From Candidatus Neomicrothrix sp. UBA2131 (lineage in GTDB: Bacteria > Actinomycetota > Acidimicrobiia > Acidimicrobiales > MedAcidi-G1): a DNA stretch of 8,089 nucleotides. The position numbers were made by a program, and so were the translations under genes. The stretch lies in contig DCXR01000058.1 of the NCBI GenBank assembly GCA_002329075.1, forward strand, positions 4,350 through 12,438, read 5' to 3'. The notes under the pieces were generated by a model. It had not been told where the DNA came from. It saw only the letters and a program-made list of their open reading frames with translations, and ran no database searches. This document shows positions 1-6,299 of this stretch, piece by piece (within the stretch, counting starts at the first letter, position 1; each line of letters begins with the position of its first letter).

Positions 1-87
1 ACCGGCGACACCGGCGACGACACGACCGGCGACGACACGACCGGCGACGACACGACCGGCGACGACACGACCGGCGACACCGGCTGA
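1..87 (+). CDS. C-terminal tail of a Thr-Gly-Asp repeat protein (partial)
   Basis: Frame 1 is open from the window edge to a TGA at 85-87 and encodes 28 residues made only of Thr, Gly and Asp, dominated by the pentapeptide TGDDT. The start and any functional domain lie outside the window. A tail like this is acidic, probably disordered and typical of secreted or surface proteins or of flexible C-terminal tails; that role is inference. The stop lies 7 bases from the stop of the convergent methyltransferase, with no room for a separate terminator. The reading frame is supported by the 15-bp repeat being a multiple of three and by the clean stop, but no family can be assigned. Confidence 0.6.
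   Translation, partial: TGDTGDDTTGDDTTGDDTTGDDTTGDTG
10..69 (+). repeat. 15-bp tandem repeat, four perfect copies
   Basis: The unit ACCGGCGACGACACG occurs four times in a row without mismatch (10-24, 25-39, 40-54, 55-69), flanked on both sides by the shorter ACCGGCGACACCGGC variant. It encodes TGDDT. Perfect identity at DNA level points to recent slippage expansion or to an assembly-sensitive minisatellite. The array may continue beyond the left edge. Confidence 0.9.
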
Positions 88-94
88 CCCCTGC

Positions 95-739
95 TCACCC
101 GGCAGGCCTGGTCGCCCGGATCAGCTTCACGGGGACGCCGCCGCCGAACGTCTTCTCGCCGGTGGCGTCGAGGCCCCGGGCACGCAGCGCCTCGGCGACG
201 GCTGCCACGTCCACGATCGTGGTCTCGGCCTCGTGGTCGTGGTGGGTGGCGTGCCGGGGATGGTCGGGATGCGTGAAGTCCTCGTCCATGAGCACGATCC
301 GGCCGCCTGGGGCGAGCACCCGGGCCAGCTCGTCGAAGGCGGCCTCGAGGTCGACCCAGTGGTGGACGGCGTTGACGGTCCAGAGCACGTCGACCGACCC
401 GTCGGTGACCGGCAGCGACTCGGCAACACCGTCCGCCACCATGATCCGGGACCTGGCACGTTGGAACGGCCGCCGCATCGAGAGGACCGCCCGCATGAAC
501 CGGGACGGGTCGACGGCGGTGACCGAGGCGCCCCGGCGGGCCGCCTGGACGGTTGCGGGCCCCATGCCGGCGCCGATGTCGACCGCCCGGTCGCCTTCGC
601 CGGGCGCCGCCAGGGCCAGTGCATCCCGGTTCACGTCCGACTGCCAGAACTTCCGGATCTTGAACAACCAGTGGAACTTCGTCCACAACCGCTTGTCGTG
701 GGCGTGGCGGTAGTGGTCATGGCCCATGGCGGTCCGCAT
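95..739 (-). CDS. Class I SAM-dependent methyltransferase, histidine-rich
   Basis: A 214-residue protein of the Methyltransf_11/UbiE-like fold. Motif I, VDIGAGMGPATV, is at residues 53-64; the acidic residue at the end of strand 2 is Asp77 (AVDPS); the motif IV region, VLWTVNAVHHW, is at 118-128; a post-motif segment LAPGGRIVLMDED is at 142-154. These bind S-adenosylmethionine; the methyl acceptor is unknown. The start is the ATG at 737-739, because a GGAGGG Shine-Dalgarno (747-752) sits 7 nt upstream; the same frame stays open to 997, but that extension is Arg/Pro-rich and lies antisense to the ureohydrolase gene. Two His clusters stand out: residues 7-14 and 157-169. Divergent from the ureohydrolase gene across a 73-bp gap. 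Cytoplasmic; no signal peptide or TM segment. Confidence 0.88.
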   Translation of the reverse strand: MRTAMGHDHYRHAHDKRLWTKFHWLFKIRKFWQSDVNRDALALAAPGEGDRAVDIGAGMGPATVQAARRGASVTAVDPSRFMRAVLSMRRPFQRARSRIMVADGVAESLPVTDGSVDVLWTVNAVHHWVDLEAAFDELARVLAPGGRIVLMDEDFTHPDHPRHATHHDHEAETTIVDVAAVAEALRARGLDATGEKTFGGGVPVKLIRATRPAG

Positions 740-746
740 TCTGCCA

Positions 747-752
747 CCCTCC
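747..752 (-). promoter_or_regulatory. Ribosome binding site of the methyltransferase
   Basis: GGAGGG on the minus strand, 7 nt before the ATG at 737-739. It decides that start over the longer in-frame extension to 997 and over the next in-frame ATG at 725-727. Confidence 0.75.
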
Positions 753-803
753 GGTCTCGCCAACCCCAGTCGGCCCCGTGCAAGACTGCGAGGCCTGAAC
801 GAC

Positions 804-808
804 GGAGG
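804..808 (+). promoter_or_regulatory. Ribosome binding site of the ureohydrolase
   Basis: GGAGG, 4 nt before an in-frame TTG at 813. The spacing is short but usable, and this start gives a family-typical N-terminus, whereas the in-frame ATG at 726 would run through the divergent methyltransferase start. Confidence 0.55.
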
Positions 809-812
809 CCCC

Positions 813-1769
813 TTGGACGACGACCGGAAGCCGCAGCCGCTGGGCAACAACGAGATGCCCCGATTCGGCGGCATCGCCACGTTCATGCGCCTGCCCGGTC
901 GCAGCGACCCTGCGGACCTCGACGTGGCGGTCGTCGGCGTGCCGCTCGACATCGGAACCTCCAACCGACCCGGTGCCCGCTTCGGACCAAGGGGCATCCG
1001 CGACGAGTCCGTGCTGCTGCGCCCCTACAACATGGCCACCCGGGCGGCGCCATTCGACAGCCTCCGCATCGACGACGTCGGCGACGTGGCGGCCAGCCCC
1101 TATGACCTGCTGGCCGCTGTCGACGCCATCGAGGCCCACTTCGCCACATTGCTCGGACACGGGCTCGTCACTGTTGCCATGGGAGGAGACCACACGGTCG
1201 TGCTCCCGATCCTCAAGGCCATGGCGAAGCGGCACGGACCCGTCGGCCTCGTCCACATCGACGCCCACACCGACATCAACGACATCATGTTCGGCTCCAA
1301 GGTCGCCCACGGCACCCCGTTCCGGCGGGCCGTCGAGGCCGGGATCCTCGACTGCGACCGGGTCGTCCAGATCGGCGTGCGCGGCACCGGCTACGCCGCG
1401 GACGACTTCGACTGGTCCCGCCAACAGGGCTTCCGGGTGGTCCAGGCCGAGGAGTGCTGGCACCGCAGCCTCGAACCGCTCATGGCCGAGGTGCGCGAAC
1501 GGGTGGGCGGCGGGCCGGTCTACCTGAGCTTCGACATCGACGGCCTCGACCCGGCCTTCGCTCCGGGCACCGGCACCCCCGAGGTCGGTGGCCTCACCAT
1601 GCCCCAGGCCCTCGAGGTCATCCGGGGCTGCCGTGGGCTCGACCTGGTCGGCTGCGACGTGGTCGAGATCGCCCCCATCTACGACACCAGCGGGATGACC
1701 AGCCTCGTCGGCGCCAACCTGCTCTACGAGATGCTCTGTGTGCTCCCCGGTGTCCAGTACCGCGACTGA
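813..1769 (+). CDS. Ureohydrolase (agmatinase / guanidinobutyrase-type)
   Basis: A 318-residue Mn-dependent ureohydrolase of the arginase/agmatinase superfamily, which hydrolyses a guanidino group to urea plus an amine. Metal ligands are visible in order: His127 in GGDH (124-127), Asp150-His152-Asp154 in DAHTD, and Asp241-Asp243 in SFDID. The signature SFDIDGLDPAFAPGTGTPE spans 239-257. The N-terminal motif GNNEMPRFGGIATFMRLP (11-28), the stretch GTSNRPGARFGPR (48-60) and LLRPYNMATRAAPF (68-81) match what I know of the guanidinobutyrase/guanidinopropionase (GbuA/GpuA) branch better than classical SpeB. The start is TTG 813, from its GGAGG and the family length of about 316-320. First gene of an operon: the MFS frame overlaps its last 32 bp. 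Substrate between 4-guanidinobutyrate, 3-guanidinopropionate and agmatine is not settled; the enzyme class is secure. Confidence 0.93.
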   Translation: MDDDRKPQPLGNNEMPRFGGIATFMRLPGRSDPADLDVAVVGVPLDIGTSNRPGARFGPRGIRDESVLLRPYNMATRAAPFDSLRIDDVGDVAASPYDLLAAVDAIEAHFATLLGHGLVTVAMGGDHTVVLPILKAMAKRHGPVGLVHIDAHTDINDIMFGSKVAHGTPFRRAVEAGILDCDRVVQIGVRGTGYAADDFDWSRQQGFRVVQAEECWHRSLEPLMAEVRERVGGGPVYLSFDIDGLDPAFAPGTGTPEVGGLTMPQALEVIRGCRGLDLVGCDVVEIAPIYDTSGMTSLVGANLLYEMLCVLPGVQYRD

Positions 1770-2973
1770 CGGGCCGCCCTCGGAGGTCGGTGGGACAAGC
1801 CTGTTCCCGTACTTCCTGATCCTGTTCGGGATGTCGGCGGGACTGGCCAGTGTCATGACCCTGTTAGCGGAGTTTCGCAACCAACTCGGATTCTCCCAGT
1901 TCGGCATCGGCCTGGGTATCGCCAGTGGCTTCGTTGCGGCATTCGTGGCCTCGGTGGCTCTGGCCCCCCAGGCCGACCGGGGCCGGGCACCACTGATGCT
2001 GCGTTCCGGACTCCTGCTGGGCATCGCCGGATTGCTTGTGGTGGCTTTGACCAACGACCTCTGGCATTTCGTGGTGGGCCGCGCCCTGTTCGGCTTGGCC
2101 TTCGGGATCGCTCACCCGGCTGCTCGACGAACGGTCATTGTGGCCGACCCGGAGAACCTGGGACGCAACGTGGGACGCCTCGGGGCCTTCGACGTGGCTG
2201 GTTTCGTTGTGGGACCGTCCGTGGCGGCACTCCTCCACGCACTTGGCGGGTTCCGCCTCCCGTTCTGGGTGATGGCGGTACTGCTGACCCTGCTGATACC
2301 CACCTGTTGGCAAGCCCGCCCGGACACGGCGGCGAAGGACATGGAGCGACGGCGGCCCACCGACCTGTTCCGCAATCGTCGGCTGATCGGGGCCTTCTTC
2401 GTGGTGGCGTCCTACTTCGTGTTCATCGGGGCGTTCGAATCGATCTGGGTCCTCGAGATGGACCACCGAGGAGCCGAGCAGTGGCAGATCGGGGTAGCGG
2501 TCACAGTGGCCGCCGCGCCCATGGCCATCCTTGCACCCTGGGGTGGCGTGCTGGCCCAGCGTTACGGCGCCCGCCGTTGGGCTCTCGGCGTATTGACTAC
2601 CTGCGCCCTGTTCTCGGCCTCATTCGGTCTGGTCGAGGGCTTGGTGGCTCTGGTGGTGTTGACCATCGTTTGTTCGTGCGCTGAGGGGATCGGGTTCCCT
2701 TCCACCCCGATGCTGGTATCGGCCGCGGTCCCGGAGGACCGGCAAGCCGCCGCCCAGGGGCTGGCCAGTGCCGTGGAGGTGGGCACCGCGGCCGTGACTT
2801 CGGTGGGTGGGGCCGTCATCTACGAATCTTCTGGAGACACCGTGGCCTGGGCGGTTACCGCGGTGGTCATGGGGGTACTTCTGGTCGTCGGATGGGTGCT
2901 CACCCGCCCCCCGGATCGCCAACCCGTGCGGCCCGGCGTACCCTTCGGCCTGGCCAGGAGGCTCTTCGAATGA
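1738..2973 (+). CDS. MFS transporter, 12 transmembrane segments
   Basis: A 411-residue major facilitator superfamily permease. Hydrophobic segments lie at about residues 22-43, 55-75, 86-104, 108-128, 149-168, 172-190, then a charged central loop (192-215, with KDMERRRPTDLFRNRR), then 216-238, 249-273, 280-299, 301-321, 339-362 and 367-389. Motif A-like loops follow TM2 (APQADRGRAP) and TM8 (AQRYGARR), as expected for two six-helix halves. The frame opens at GTG 1738; GTG 1750 is an alternative, and neither has a strong ribosome binding site, consistent with translational coupling to the ureohydrolase whose 3' end it overlaps. The stop TGA overlaps the next gene's ATG (ATGA). By position it probably moves the substrate or product of the neighbouring enzymes, but direction and ligand are unknown; a drug-efflux role is possible. 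Codon use is less strictly G/C-ending than in its neighbours and includes one TTA (1864-1866). Confidence 0.9.
   Translation: MCSPVSSTATDGPPSEVGGTSLFPYFLILFGMSAGLASVMTLLAEFRNQLGFSQFGIGLGIASGFVAAFVASVALAPQADRGRAPLMLRSGLLLGIAGLLVVALTNDLWHFVVGRALFGLAFGIAHPAARRTVIVADPENLGRNVGRLGAFDVAGFVVGPSVAALLHALGGFRLPFWVMAVLLTLLIPTCWQARPDTAAKDMERRRPTDLFRNRRLIGAFFVVASYFVFIGAFESIWVLEMDHRGAEQWQIGVAVTVAAAPMAILAPWGGVLAQRYGARRWALGVLTTCALFSASFGLVEGLVALVVLTIVCSCAEGIGFPSTPMLVSAAVPEDRQAAAQGLASAVEVGTAAVTSVGGAVIYESSGDTVAWAVTAVVMGVLLVVGWVLTRPPDRQPVRPGVPFGLARRLFE
2956..2961 (+). promoter_or_regulatory. Ribosome binding site of the first aminotransferase
   Basis: A perfect AGGAGG inside the 3' end of the MFS gene, 8 nt before the ATG at 2970. 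It fixes that start rather than the longer in-frame extension beginning at 2892. Confidence 0.88.
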
Positions 2974-4175
2974 CGAACGCCCTGTTGCACCCCTTTTCAC
3001 CACCGAGCATGCCCGAGCGGGATTTCATCGACATCGTGCGCGGCGAGGGCTCGCTCGTGTACGACGCCGCCGGCAGGGACTACGTCGACGGCATCGCCAA
3101 CCTGTGGCTCTGCCAGATCGGCCACGGGCGCTCTGAGGTCATCGACGCCGTCACCGCCCAGATGCGCCAGATCGAGGCCTACAACACCTTCGCCCCGTTC
3201 ACCAACGGGCCGGCCGCCCGGGTCGCCGAGATGATCGTGGAACGCTCGCCCCATCCCGACGGTCGGGTGTTCCTGGGCTGTTCCGGCTCCGAGGCCGTCG
3301 ACACCGCACTCAAGATCGCCCGTCAGTTCCAGCAGCGCAGGGGGCAACCCGATCGCCAGGTCATCGTGCGCCGCACCAACGGCTACCACGGCACCAACTT
3401 CGGGGGCACGTCAGCGCAGGGCATCGCCCCGAACCGGGAGGGATGGGGCGACCTGGTCCCCCACTTCATCGAGGTCCCCCACGACGACCTCGAAGCCGCC
3501 GCCTCGGTGTTCGCCGAACATGGCGACCGGATCGCCGCCGTTCTCACGGAACCCGTGCAGGGTGCCGGCGGGGTGTACCCACCTGTCGACGGCTACCTCG
3601 AGGGCCTGCGCCGACTGTGTGACGACAACGGTGCCCTGTTGATCCTCGACGAGGTGATCTGCGGGTTCGGACGCACCGGCGAGTGGTTCGGTGCCCAGAC
3701 CTTCGGCGTCGTCCCCGACCTGATGACGTTCGCCAAGGGCGTCACCTCGGGCTACCAGCCCCTGTCCGGCGTGATCCTCTCGCGGAGCGTCTGCGACGGG
3801 TTCGAGGAGCCCGGCTTCCTACTCCGCACCGGCTACACGTATTCCGGCCACAACGCCTCGTGTGCCGCCGGCGTCGCCAACATCCAGATCATCGAGGACG
3901 AGGGCCTCGTAGGCCGTGCCAACCACATCGGCGAACGCCTGCGCGAGGGCCTGACCGCCCTCGAGGGTGATGGCCTGATCGAATCGTGGCGTGGGATGGG
4001 TGGCATCTACGCCGCCGAACTGGGCCGGGATGCCATTTCGCCCCGCAACACCATTCTCGAGCAGGGTGTGATCATCCGACCTATGGGTACCTGTCTGGCC
4101 ATCTGCCCGCCTCTTGTCATCACCGACGACGAGATCGGTCGCATCATCGACGCAATGGCAACCGCCCTGGAGTAG
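2970..4175 (+). CDS. Class III PLP-dependent aminotransferase (omega-transaminase type)
   Basis: A 401-residue fold-type I, class III aminotransferase. Visible landmarks: the phosphate-binding GCSGSEAVDTALKIAR (103-118), YHG (139-141) that stacks on PLP, EPVQGAGG (194-201), the Asp227-Glu228 pair in LILDEVICGFGRTGEWF with Asp227 expected to bind the pyridine nitrogen, and the Schiff-base Lys256 in TFAKGVTSGYQPLSG. The family moves amino groups from omega-amino acids or diamines to pyruvate or 2-oxoglutarate. At 401 residues it is shorter than the usual 430-460: its N-terminal lead-in is brief and it lacks the Cys-rich loop of the other aminotransferase here. The start is fixed by AGGAGG and the ATGA overlap with the MFS gene. 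As the last gene of the operon it would logically use the amine or amino acid released by the ureohydrolase (for example GABA or beta-alanine), which is inference. Confidence 0.93.
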   Translation: MTNALLHPFSPPSMPERDFIDIVRGEGSLVYDAAGRDYVDGIANLWLCQIGHGRSEVIDAVTAQMRQIEAYNTFAPFTNGPAARVAEMIVERSPHPDGRVFLGCSGSEAVDTALKIARQFQQRRGQPDRQVIVRRTNGYHGTNFGGTSAQGIAPNREGWGDLVPHFIEVPHDDLEAAASVFAEHGDRIAAVLTEPVQGAGGVYPPVDGYLEGLRRLCDDNGALLILDEVICGFGRTGEWFGAQTFGVVPDLMTFAKGVTSGYQPLSGVILSRSVCDGFEEPGFLLRTGYTYSGHNASCAAGVANIQIIEDEGLVGRANHIGERLREGLTALEGDGLIESWRGMGGIYAAELGRDAISPRNTILEQGVIIRPMGTCLAICPPLVITDDEIGRIIDAMATALE

Positions 4176-4193
4176 GGGGTCCTGGAATCGGCG

Positions 4194-4366
4194 TCAGCCG
4201 GTGCCCCGGGAGAACGTCAACTCCTCCATCTTGAGGGTCGGGAAGACCTCGGTCGAGGCCACGCCTTGGACGGGGCGGATCCGGTCATCTACGGGTTCGA
4301 GCCGTGCGTCGTTGTCGGTGCAGAGCACTTCGGCCGGCACGTCGTAGCGGCCCGGGCAACCACGTC
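4194..4366 (-). pseudogene. Decayed 3' remnant of a second AsnC/Lrp-family regulator
   Basis: Minus-strand translation from 4352 down to the TGA at 4194-4196 gives 52 residues beginning GRYDVPAEVLCTDND and containing DDRIRPVQGVASTEV. It aligns without any gap to the last 52 residues (103-154) of the intact regulator next door, which begin GRYDILAEVFSADAT; I count 18 identities by eye. The upstream DVVA (4366-4355) that should precede GRYD is in a different frame, so about four bases are missing there. The region beyond that is too short for a helix-turn-helix before the neighbouring gene's stop at 4414. No start codon or ribosome binding site fits. This is the effector-binding (RAM) domain end of a broken paralogue, not a working gene. 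It accounts for most of the 238-bp gap between 4176 and 4413. Confidence 0.75.
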
Positions 4367-4413
4367 GCCGAACCGTCTCGTGAGGGCCGTGATTCCCACC
4401 GCCGTCGACGCAC

Positions 4414-4878
4414 TCATGCGGTGCCCCAGTTGTATGTCTGCTTCACAAGGTCGAGGTAGGTGAGGATCTCGAGATTGATGATTCCCGGGATGGGCCGGAT
4501 CTGATCGTTGATGACCCCCACGAATTGAGTGGCATCGGCGCTAAACACCTCGGCGAGAATGTCGTAGCGGCCGGCGGTGACGACCACGTAGTCGATGGCC
4601 TCGATCCTGGCGAGCTCGTCGGCGATCTTGCGAACGTCAGCGTCGACGTTGATACCCACCATCGACTGGTGCGACAGGCCCAGTCTGGTCGGATCGGTGA
4701 CGGCGACGATCTCCATCACCCCCCGTTCGAGCAGCTTGTTGACCCGCTTTCGGGTCGCGGCCTCACTGAGGCCGACAAGCGGTGCCAACTTTGCATAGGC
4801 CAAACGGCCCTGGACCTGCAGCTCGGCGATAATGGCCTTGTCCGTCACGTCCAACTCGAATGAGGTCGCCATCATCAT
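4414..4878 (-). CDS. AsnC/Lrp-family transcriptional regulator
   Basis: A 154-residue protein with the two-domain Lrp layout. The N-terminal helix-turn-helix covers about residues 11-58, with YAKLAPLVGLSEAATRKRV as the helix-turn-helix core (28-46). The C-terminal RAM/AsnC ligand-binding domain covers about 68-143, including VVVTAGRYDILAEVF (98-112) and the family-typical tail LVKQTYNWGT (144-153). Such proteins form dimers to octamers and respond to amino acids or related metabolites. Three ATG codons occur in a row; the first (4878) overlaps the aminotransferase stop, and the second (4875) forms a TGATG junction with AAGGA 7 nt upstream, so translation is coupled to the aminotransferase either way. 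Co-transcribed with that enzyme, it is the likely local regulator, perhaps acting on the inverted repeat upstream of the pair (inference). Confidence 0.93.
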   Translation of the reverse strand: MMMATSFELDVTDKAIIAELQVQGRLAYAKLAPLVGLSEAATRKRVNKLLERGVMEIVAVTDPTRLGLSHQSMVGINVDADVRKIADELARIEAIDYVVVTAGRYDILAEVFSADATQFVGVINDQIRPIPGIINLEILTYLDLVKQTYNWGTA

Positions 4879-6236
4879 CGCATCCTTGCAGTGGCTTCGG
4901 TCAGGGCACTGCGGAGGGCCTGGTTGATGAAGTCGAACTCGGCCTGTTCGGCGATGAGCGGCGGTGACAGTTGGATGACCGGTTCGCCCCGGTCGTCGGC
5001 TCGACAGATCAGGCCCAACTCGAGGAAGCGATTGGAGAGAAAGCCCCGCAACAGGGATTCGCGCTCCTCGTCGCTGAACGAGGACCTGGTGTCCCGATCC
5101 CGCACCAACTCGATGGCGTAGAAGTAGCCCGTGCCGCGGATGTCGCCGACGATCGGCAGGTCCGACAGGTCGTCGAGTGCGGCCCGGAACGCATCCTCGT
5201 TGGCCTGCACATGGCCCACGATGTCCTCGTCTTCAAAGATCTTCAGGTTGGCCAGTGCCACGGCGCAACTCACGGGATGGCCAGCGAAGGTGAAGCCGTG
5301 GATGAAGGATTCTCCGGTGCCGACGAACGGCTCGGCGATCCGGTCGCTCACGATCATGGCGCCGAGCGGCGCGTAGCCGGAGGTGAGCCCCTTCGCCGAC
5401 GTGATGATGTCGGGCTGGTAGCCGTAGCGCTCGCAGCCGAACATCCGGCCGATGCGACCGAAGGCGCAGATGACCTCGTCGGATACGAGCAGCACGCCGT
5501 GCCGGTCACAGATCTCGCGGACCCTGTCGAAGTAGCCCGGCGGCGGGACGAAACAGCCGCCGGCGTTCTGCACCGGTTCCAGGAATACCGCCGCCACCGT
5601 CTCGGGACCCTCGCGGACGATGGCCTCCTCGATGGCCTCGGCGGCGTGCAGCGAACAGTGCGGCTCGTCCTGACAGGTCGGGCACCGGTAGTGGTTGGTC
5701 TCGGGCACCTTGACGGCACCGGGCACCAGCGGTTCGAACACGGTCTTGATGGACTCGAGGCCGGTGATCGACAGCGCCCCCATCGAGGTGCCGTGGTAGG
5801 CGAGGTTGCGGCTGATGGCCTTGACGCGGTCGGGTTGGCCGACCTGCTTGAAGTACTGGCGGGCCAACTTCCAGGCCGACTCGACCGCCTCGGATCCTCC
5901 GGTGGTGAAGAACACCCGGTTCAGGTCACCGGGCGCCAGCGACGCCAGCTTGGCCGCCAACTCGACGGCGGCGGGGTGGGCGTAGGTCCAGATCGGGAAG
6001 TACCCGAGTGTCGCCGCCTGGTTGCCGGCGGCACGGGCCAGTTCGGGGCGGCCGTGGCCCAACTGGCTGACGAACAGTCCGGCCAGGCCATCCAGGTAAC
6101 GGTTGCCCTGATCGTCCCAGACGTAGCAGCCATCGCCGCGCTCGATGATGTGCATGCCGTCGACGTCGTTCTTCAGCACGCTGAAGTGACCCCAGAGATG
6201 GCGTCGCCCCAACTCCGTGAGCCGATCGTGTTCCAT
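4875..6236 (-). CDS. Class III PLP-dependent aminotransferase with Cys-rich loop
   Basis: A 453-residue class III aminotransferase, full length for the family. Landmarks: TTGGSEAVESAWKLAR (111-126) for PLP phosphate, YHGTSMGALS (147-156), EPVQNAGG (220-227), VSDEVICAFGRIGRMFG (251-267) with Asp253 for the pyridine nitrogen, and the Schiff-base Lys282 in TSAKGLTSGYAPLGA. The loop HYRCPTCQDEPHC (182-194) carries Cys185, Cys188 and Cys194. It resembles the actinobacterial group often labelled aspartate aminotransferase family, near taurine-, beta-alanine- or putrescine-pyruvate transaminases; the donor cannot be read off. The ATG at 6234-6236 follows AGGTGG at a 6-nt spacing. Its stop overlaps the start of the Lrp gene, so the two form an operon. 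It is clearly not a duplicate of the plus-strand aminotransferase: loop structure, length and N-terminus differ. Confidence 0.94.
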   Translation of the reverse strand: MEHDRLTELGRRHLWGHFSVLKNDVDGMHIIERGDGCYVWDDQGNRYLDGLAGLFVSQLGHGRPELARAAGNQAATLGYFPIWTYAHPAAVELAAKLASLAPGDLNRVFFTTGGSEAVESAWKLARQYFKQVGQPDRVKAISRNLAYHGTSMGALSITGLESIKTVFEPLVPGAVKVPETNHYRCPTCQDEPHCSLHAAEAIEEAIVREGPETVAAVFLEPVQNAGGCFVPPPGYFDRVREICDRHGVLLVSDEVICAFGRIGRMFGCERYGYQPDIITSAKGLTSGYAPLGAMIVSDRIAEPFVGTGESFIHGFTFAGHPVSCAVALANLKIFEDEDIVGHVQANEDAFRAALDDLSDLPIVGDIRGTGYFYAIELVRDRDTRSSFSDEERESLLRGFLSNRFLELGLICRADDRGEPVIQLSPPLIAEQAEFDFINQALRSALTEATARMR

Positions 6237-6270
6237 GCCTCACCACCTTCCGTGGAGCCCCTGCCAACAG

Positions 6271-6299
6271 ATTCAACACCAAGATTCCCAACCATGCAA
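6271..6299 (-). promoter_or_regulatory. Possible promoter of the aminotransferase-Lrp operon
   Basis: On the minus strand, TTGCAT (6299-6294) and TTGAAT (6276-6271) are separated by 17 bp, about 35 bp before the ATG. The -35 matches three and the -10 four of six sigma-70 positions, so this is only a weak candidate. Its interest is that the -35 lies inside the inverted repeat. This stretch is visibly more A/T-rich than the genes around it. Confidence 0.25.

Larger units (their letters stand above)
740..812. promoter_or_regulatory. Divergent intergenic region, methyltransferase / ureohydrolase operon
   Basis: This 73-bp gap must carry at least the 5' signals of both divergent transcription units. 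It holds the methyltransferase ribosome binding site on the minus strand and the ureohydrolase ribosome binding site on the plus strand. I see no convincing -35/-10 pair. A short 5-bp inverted repeat, GGCCT (792-796) and AGGCC (806-810), includes part of the plus-strand GGAGG, so it could mask that site in the mRNA, but this is weak. Confidence 0.5.

Noticed and set aside
10..69. CRISPR-like array
   Set aside because: The units are directly adjacent 15-mers without spacers and in phase with an open frame, so this is a coding minisatellite.
726..812. ATG at 726 as start of the ureohydrolase
   Set aside because: It would add 29 Arg/Pro-rich residues, overlap the divergent methyltransferase start and leave the GGAGG at 804-808 unused. 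TTG 813 gives the family-typical N-terminus.
740..997. N-terminal extension of the methyltransferase to 997
   Set aside because: The added 86 residues are antisense to the ureohydrolase and low-complexity, and GGAGGG sits 7 nt before the ATG at 739.
717..2054. 445-codon open frame on the minus strand
   Set aside because: It lies antisense across the whole ureohydrolase gene and the start of the MFS gene, both of which have clear catalytic or membrane signatures. Its product is low-complexity Val/Asp/Gly/His sequence typical of a high-GC shadow frame.
2892..2969. Longer start for the first aminotransferase
   Set aside because: The extra 26 residues are a Pro/Arg-rich out-of-frame reading of the MFS C-terminus; AGGAGG and ATGA coupling support 2970.
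4176..4193. Intrinsic terminator between the convergent operons
   Set aside because: I find no GC hairpin followed by a T-run in either direction; termination may be factor-dependent or use weaker structures.
4266..4463. Short plus-strand ORFs between the convergent operons
   Set aside because: They have no family features and lie antisense to the Lrp remnant and the end of the intact Lrp gene, which explain the sequence better.
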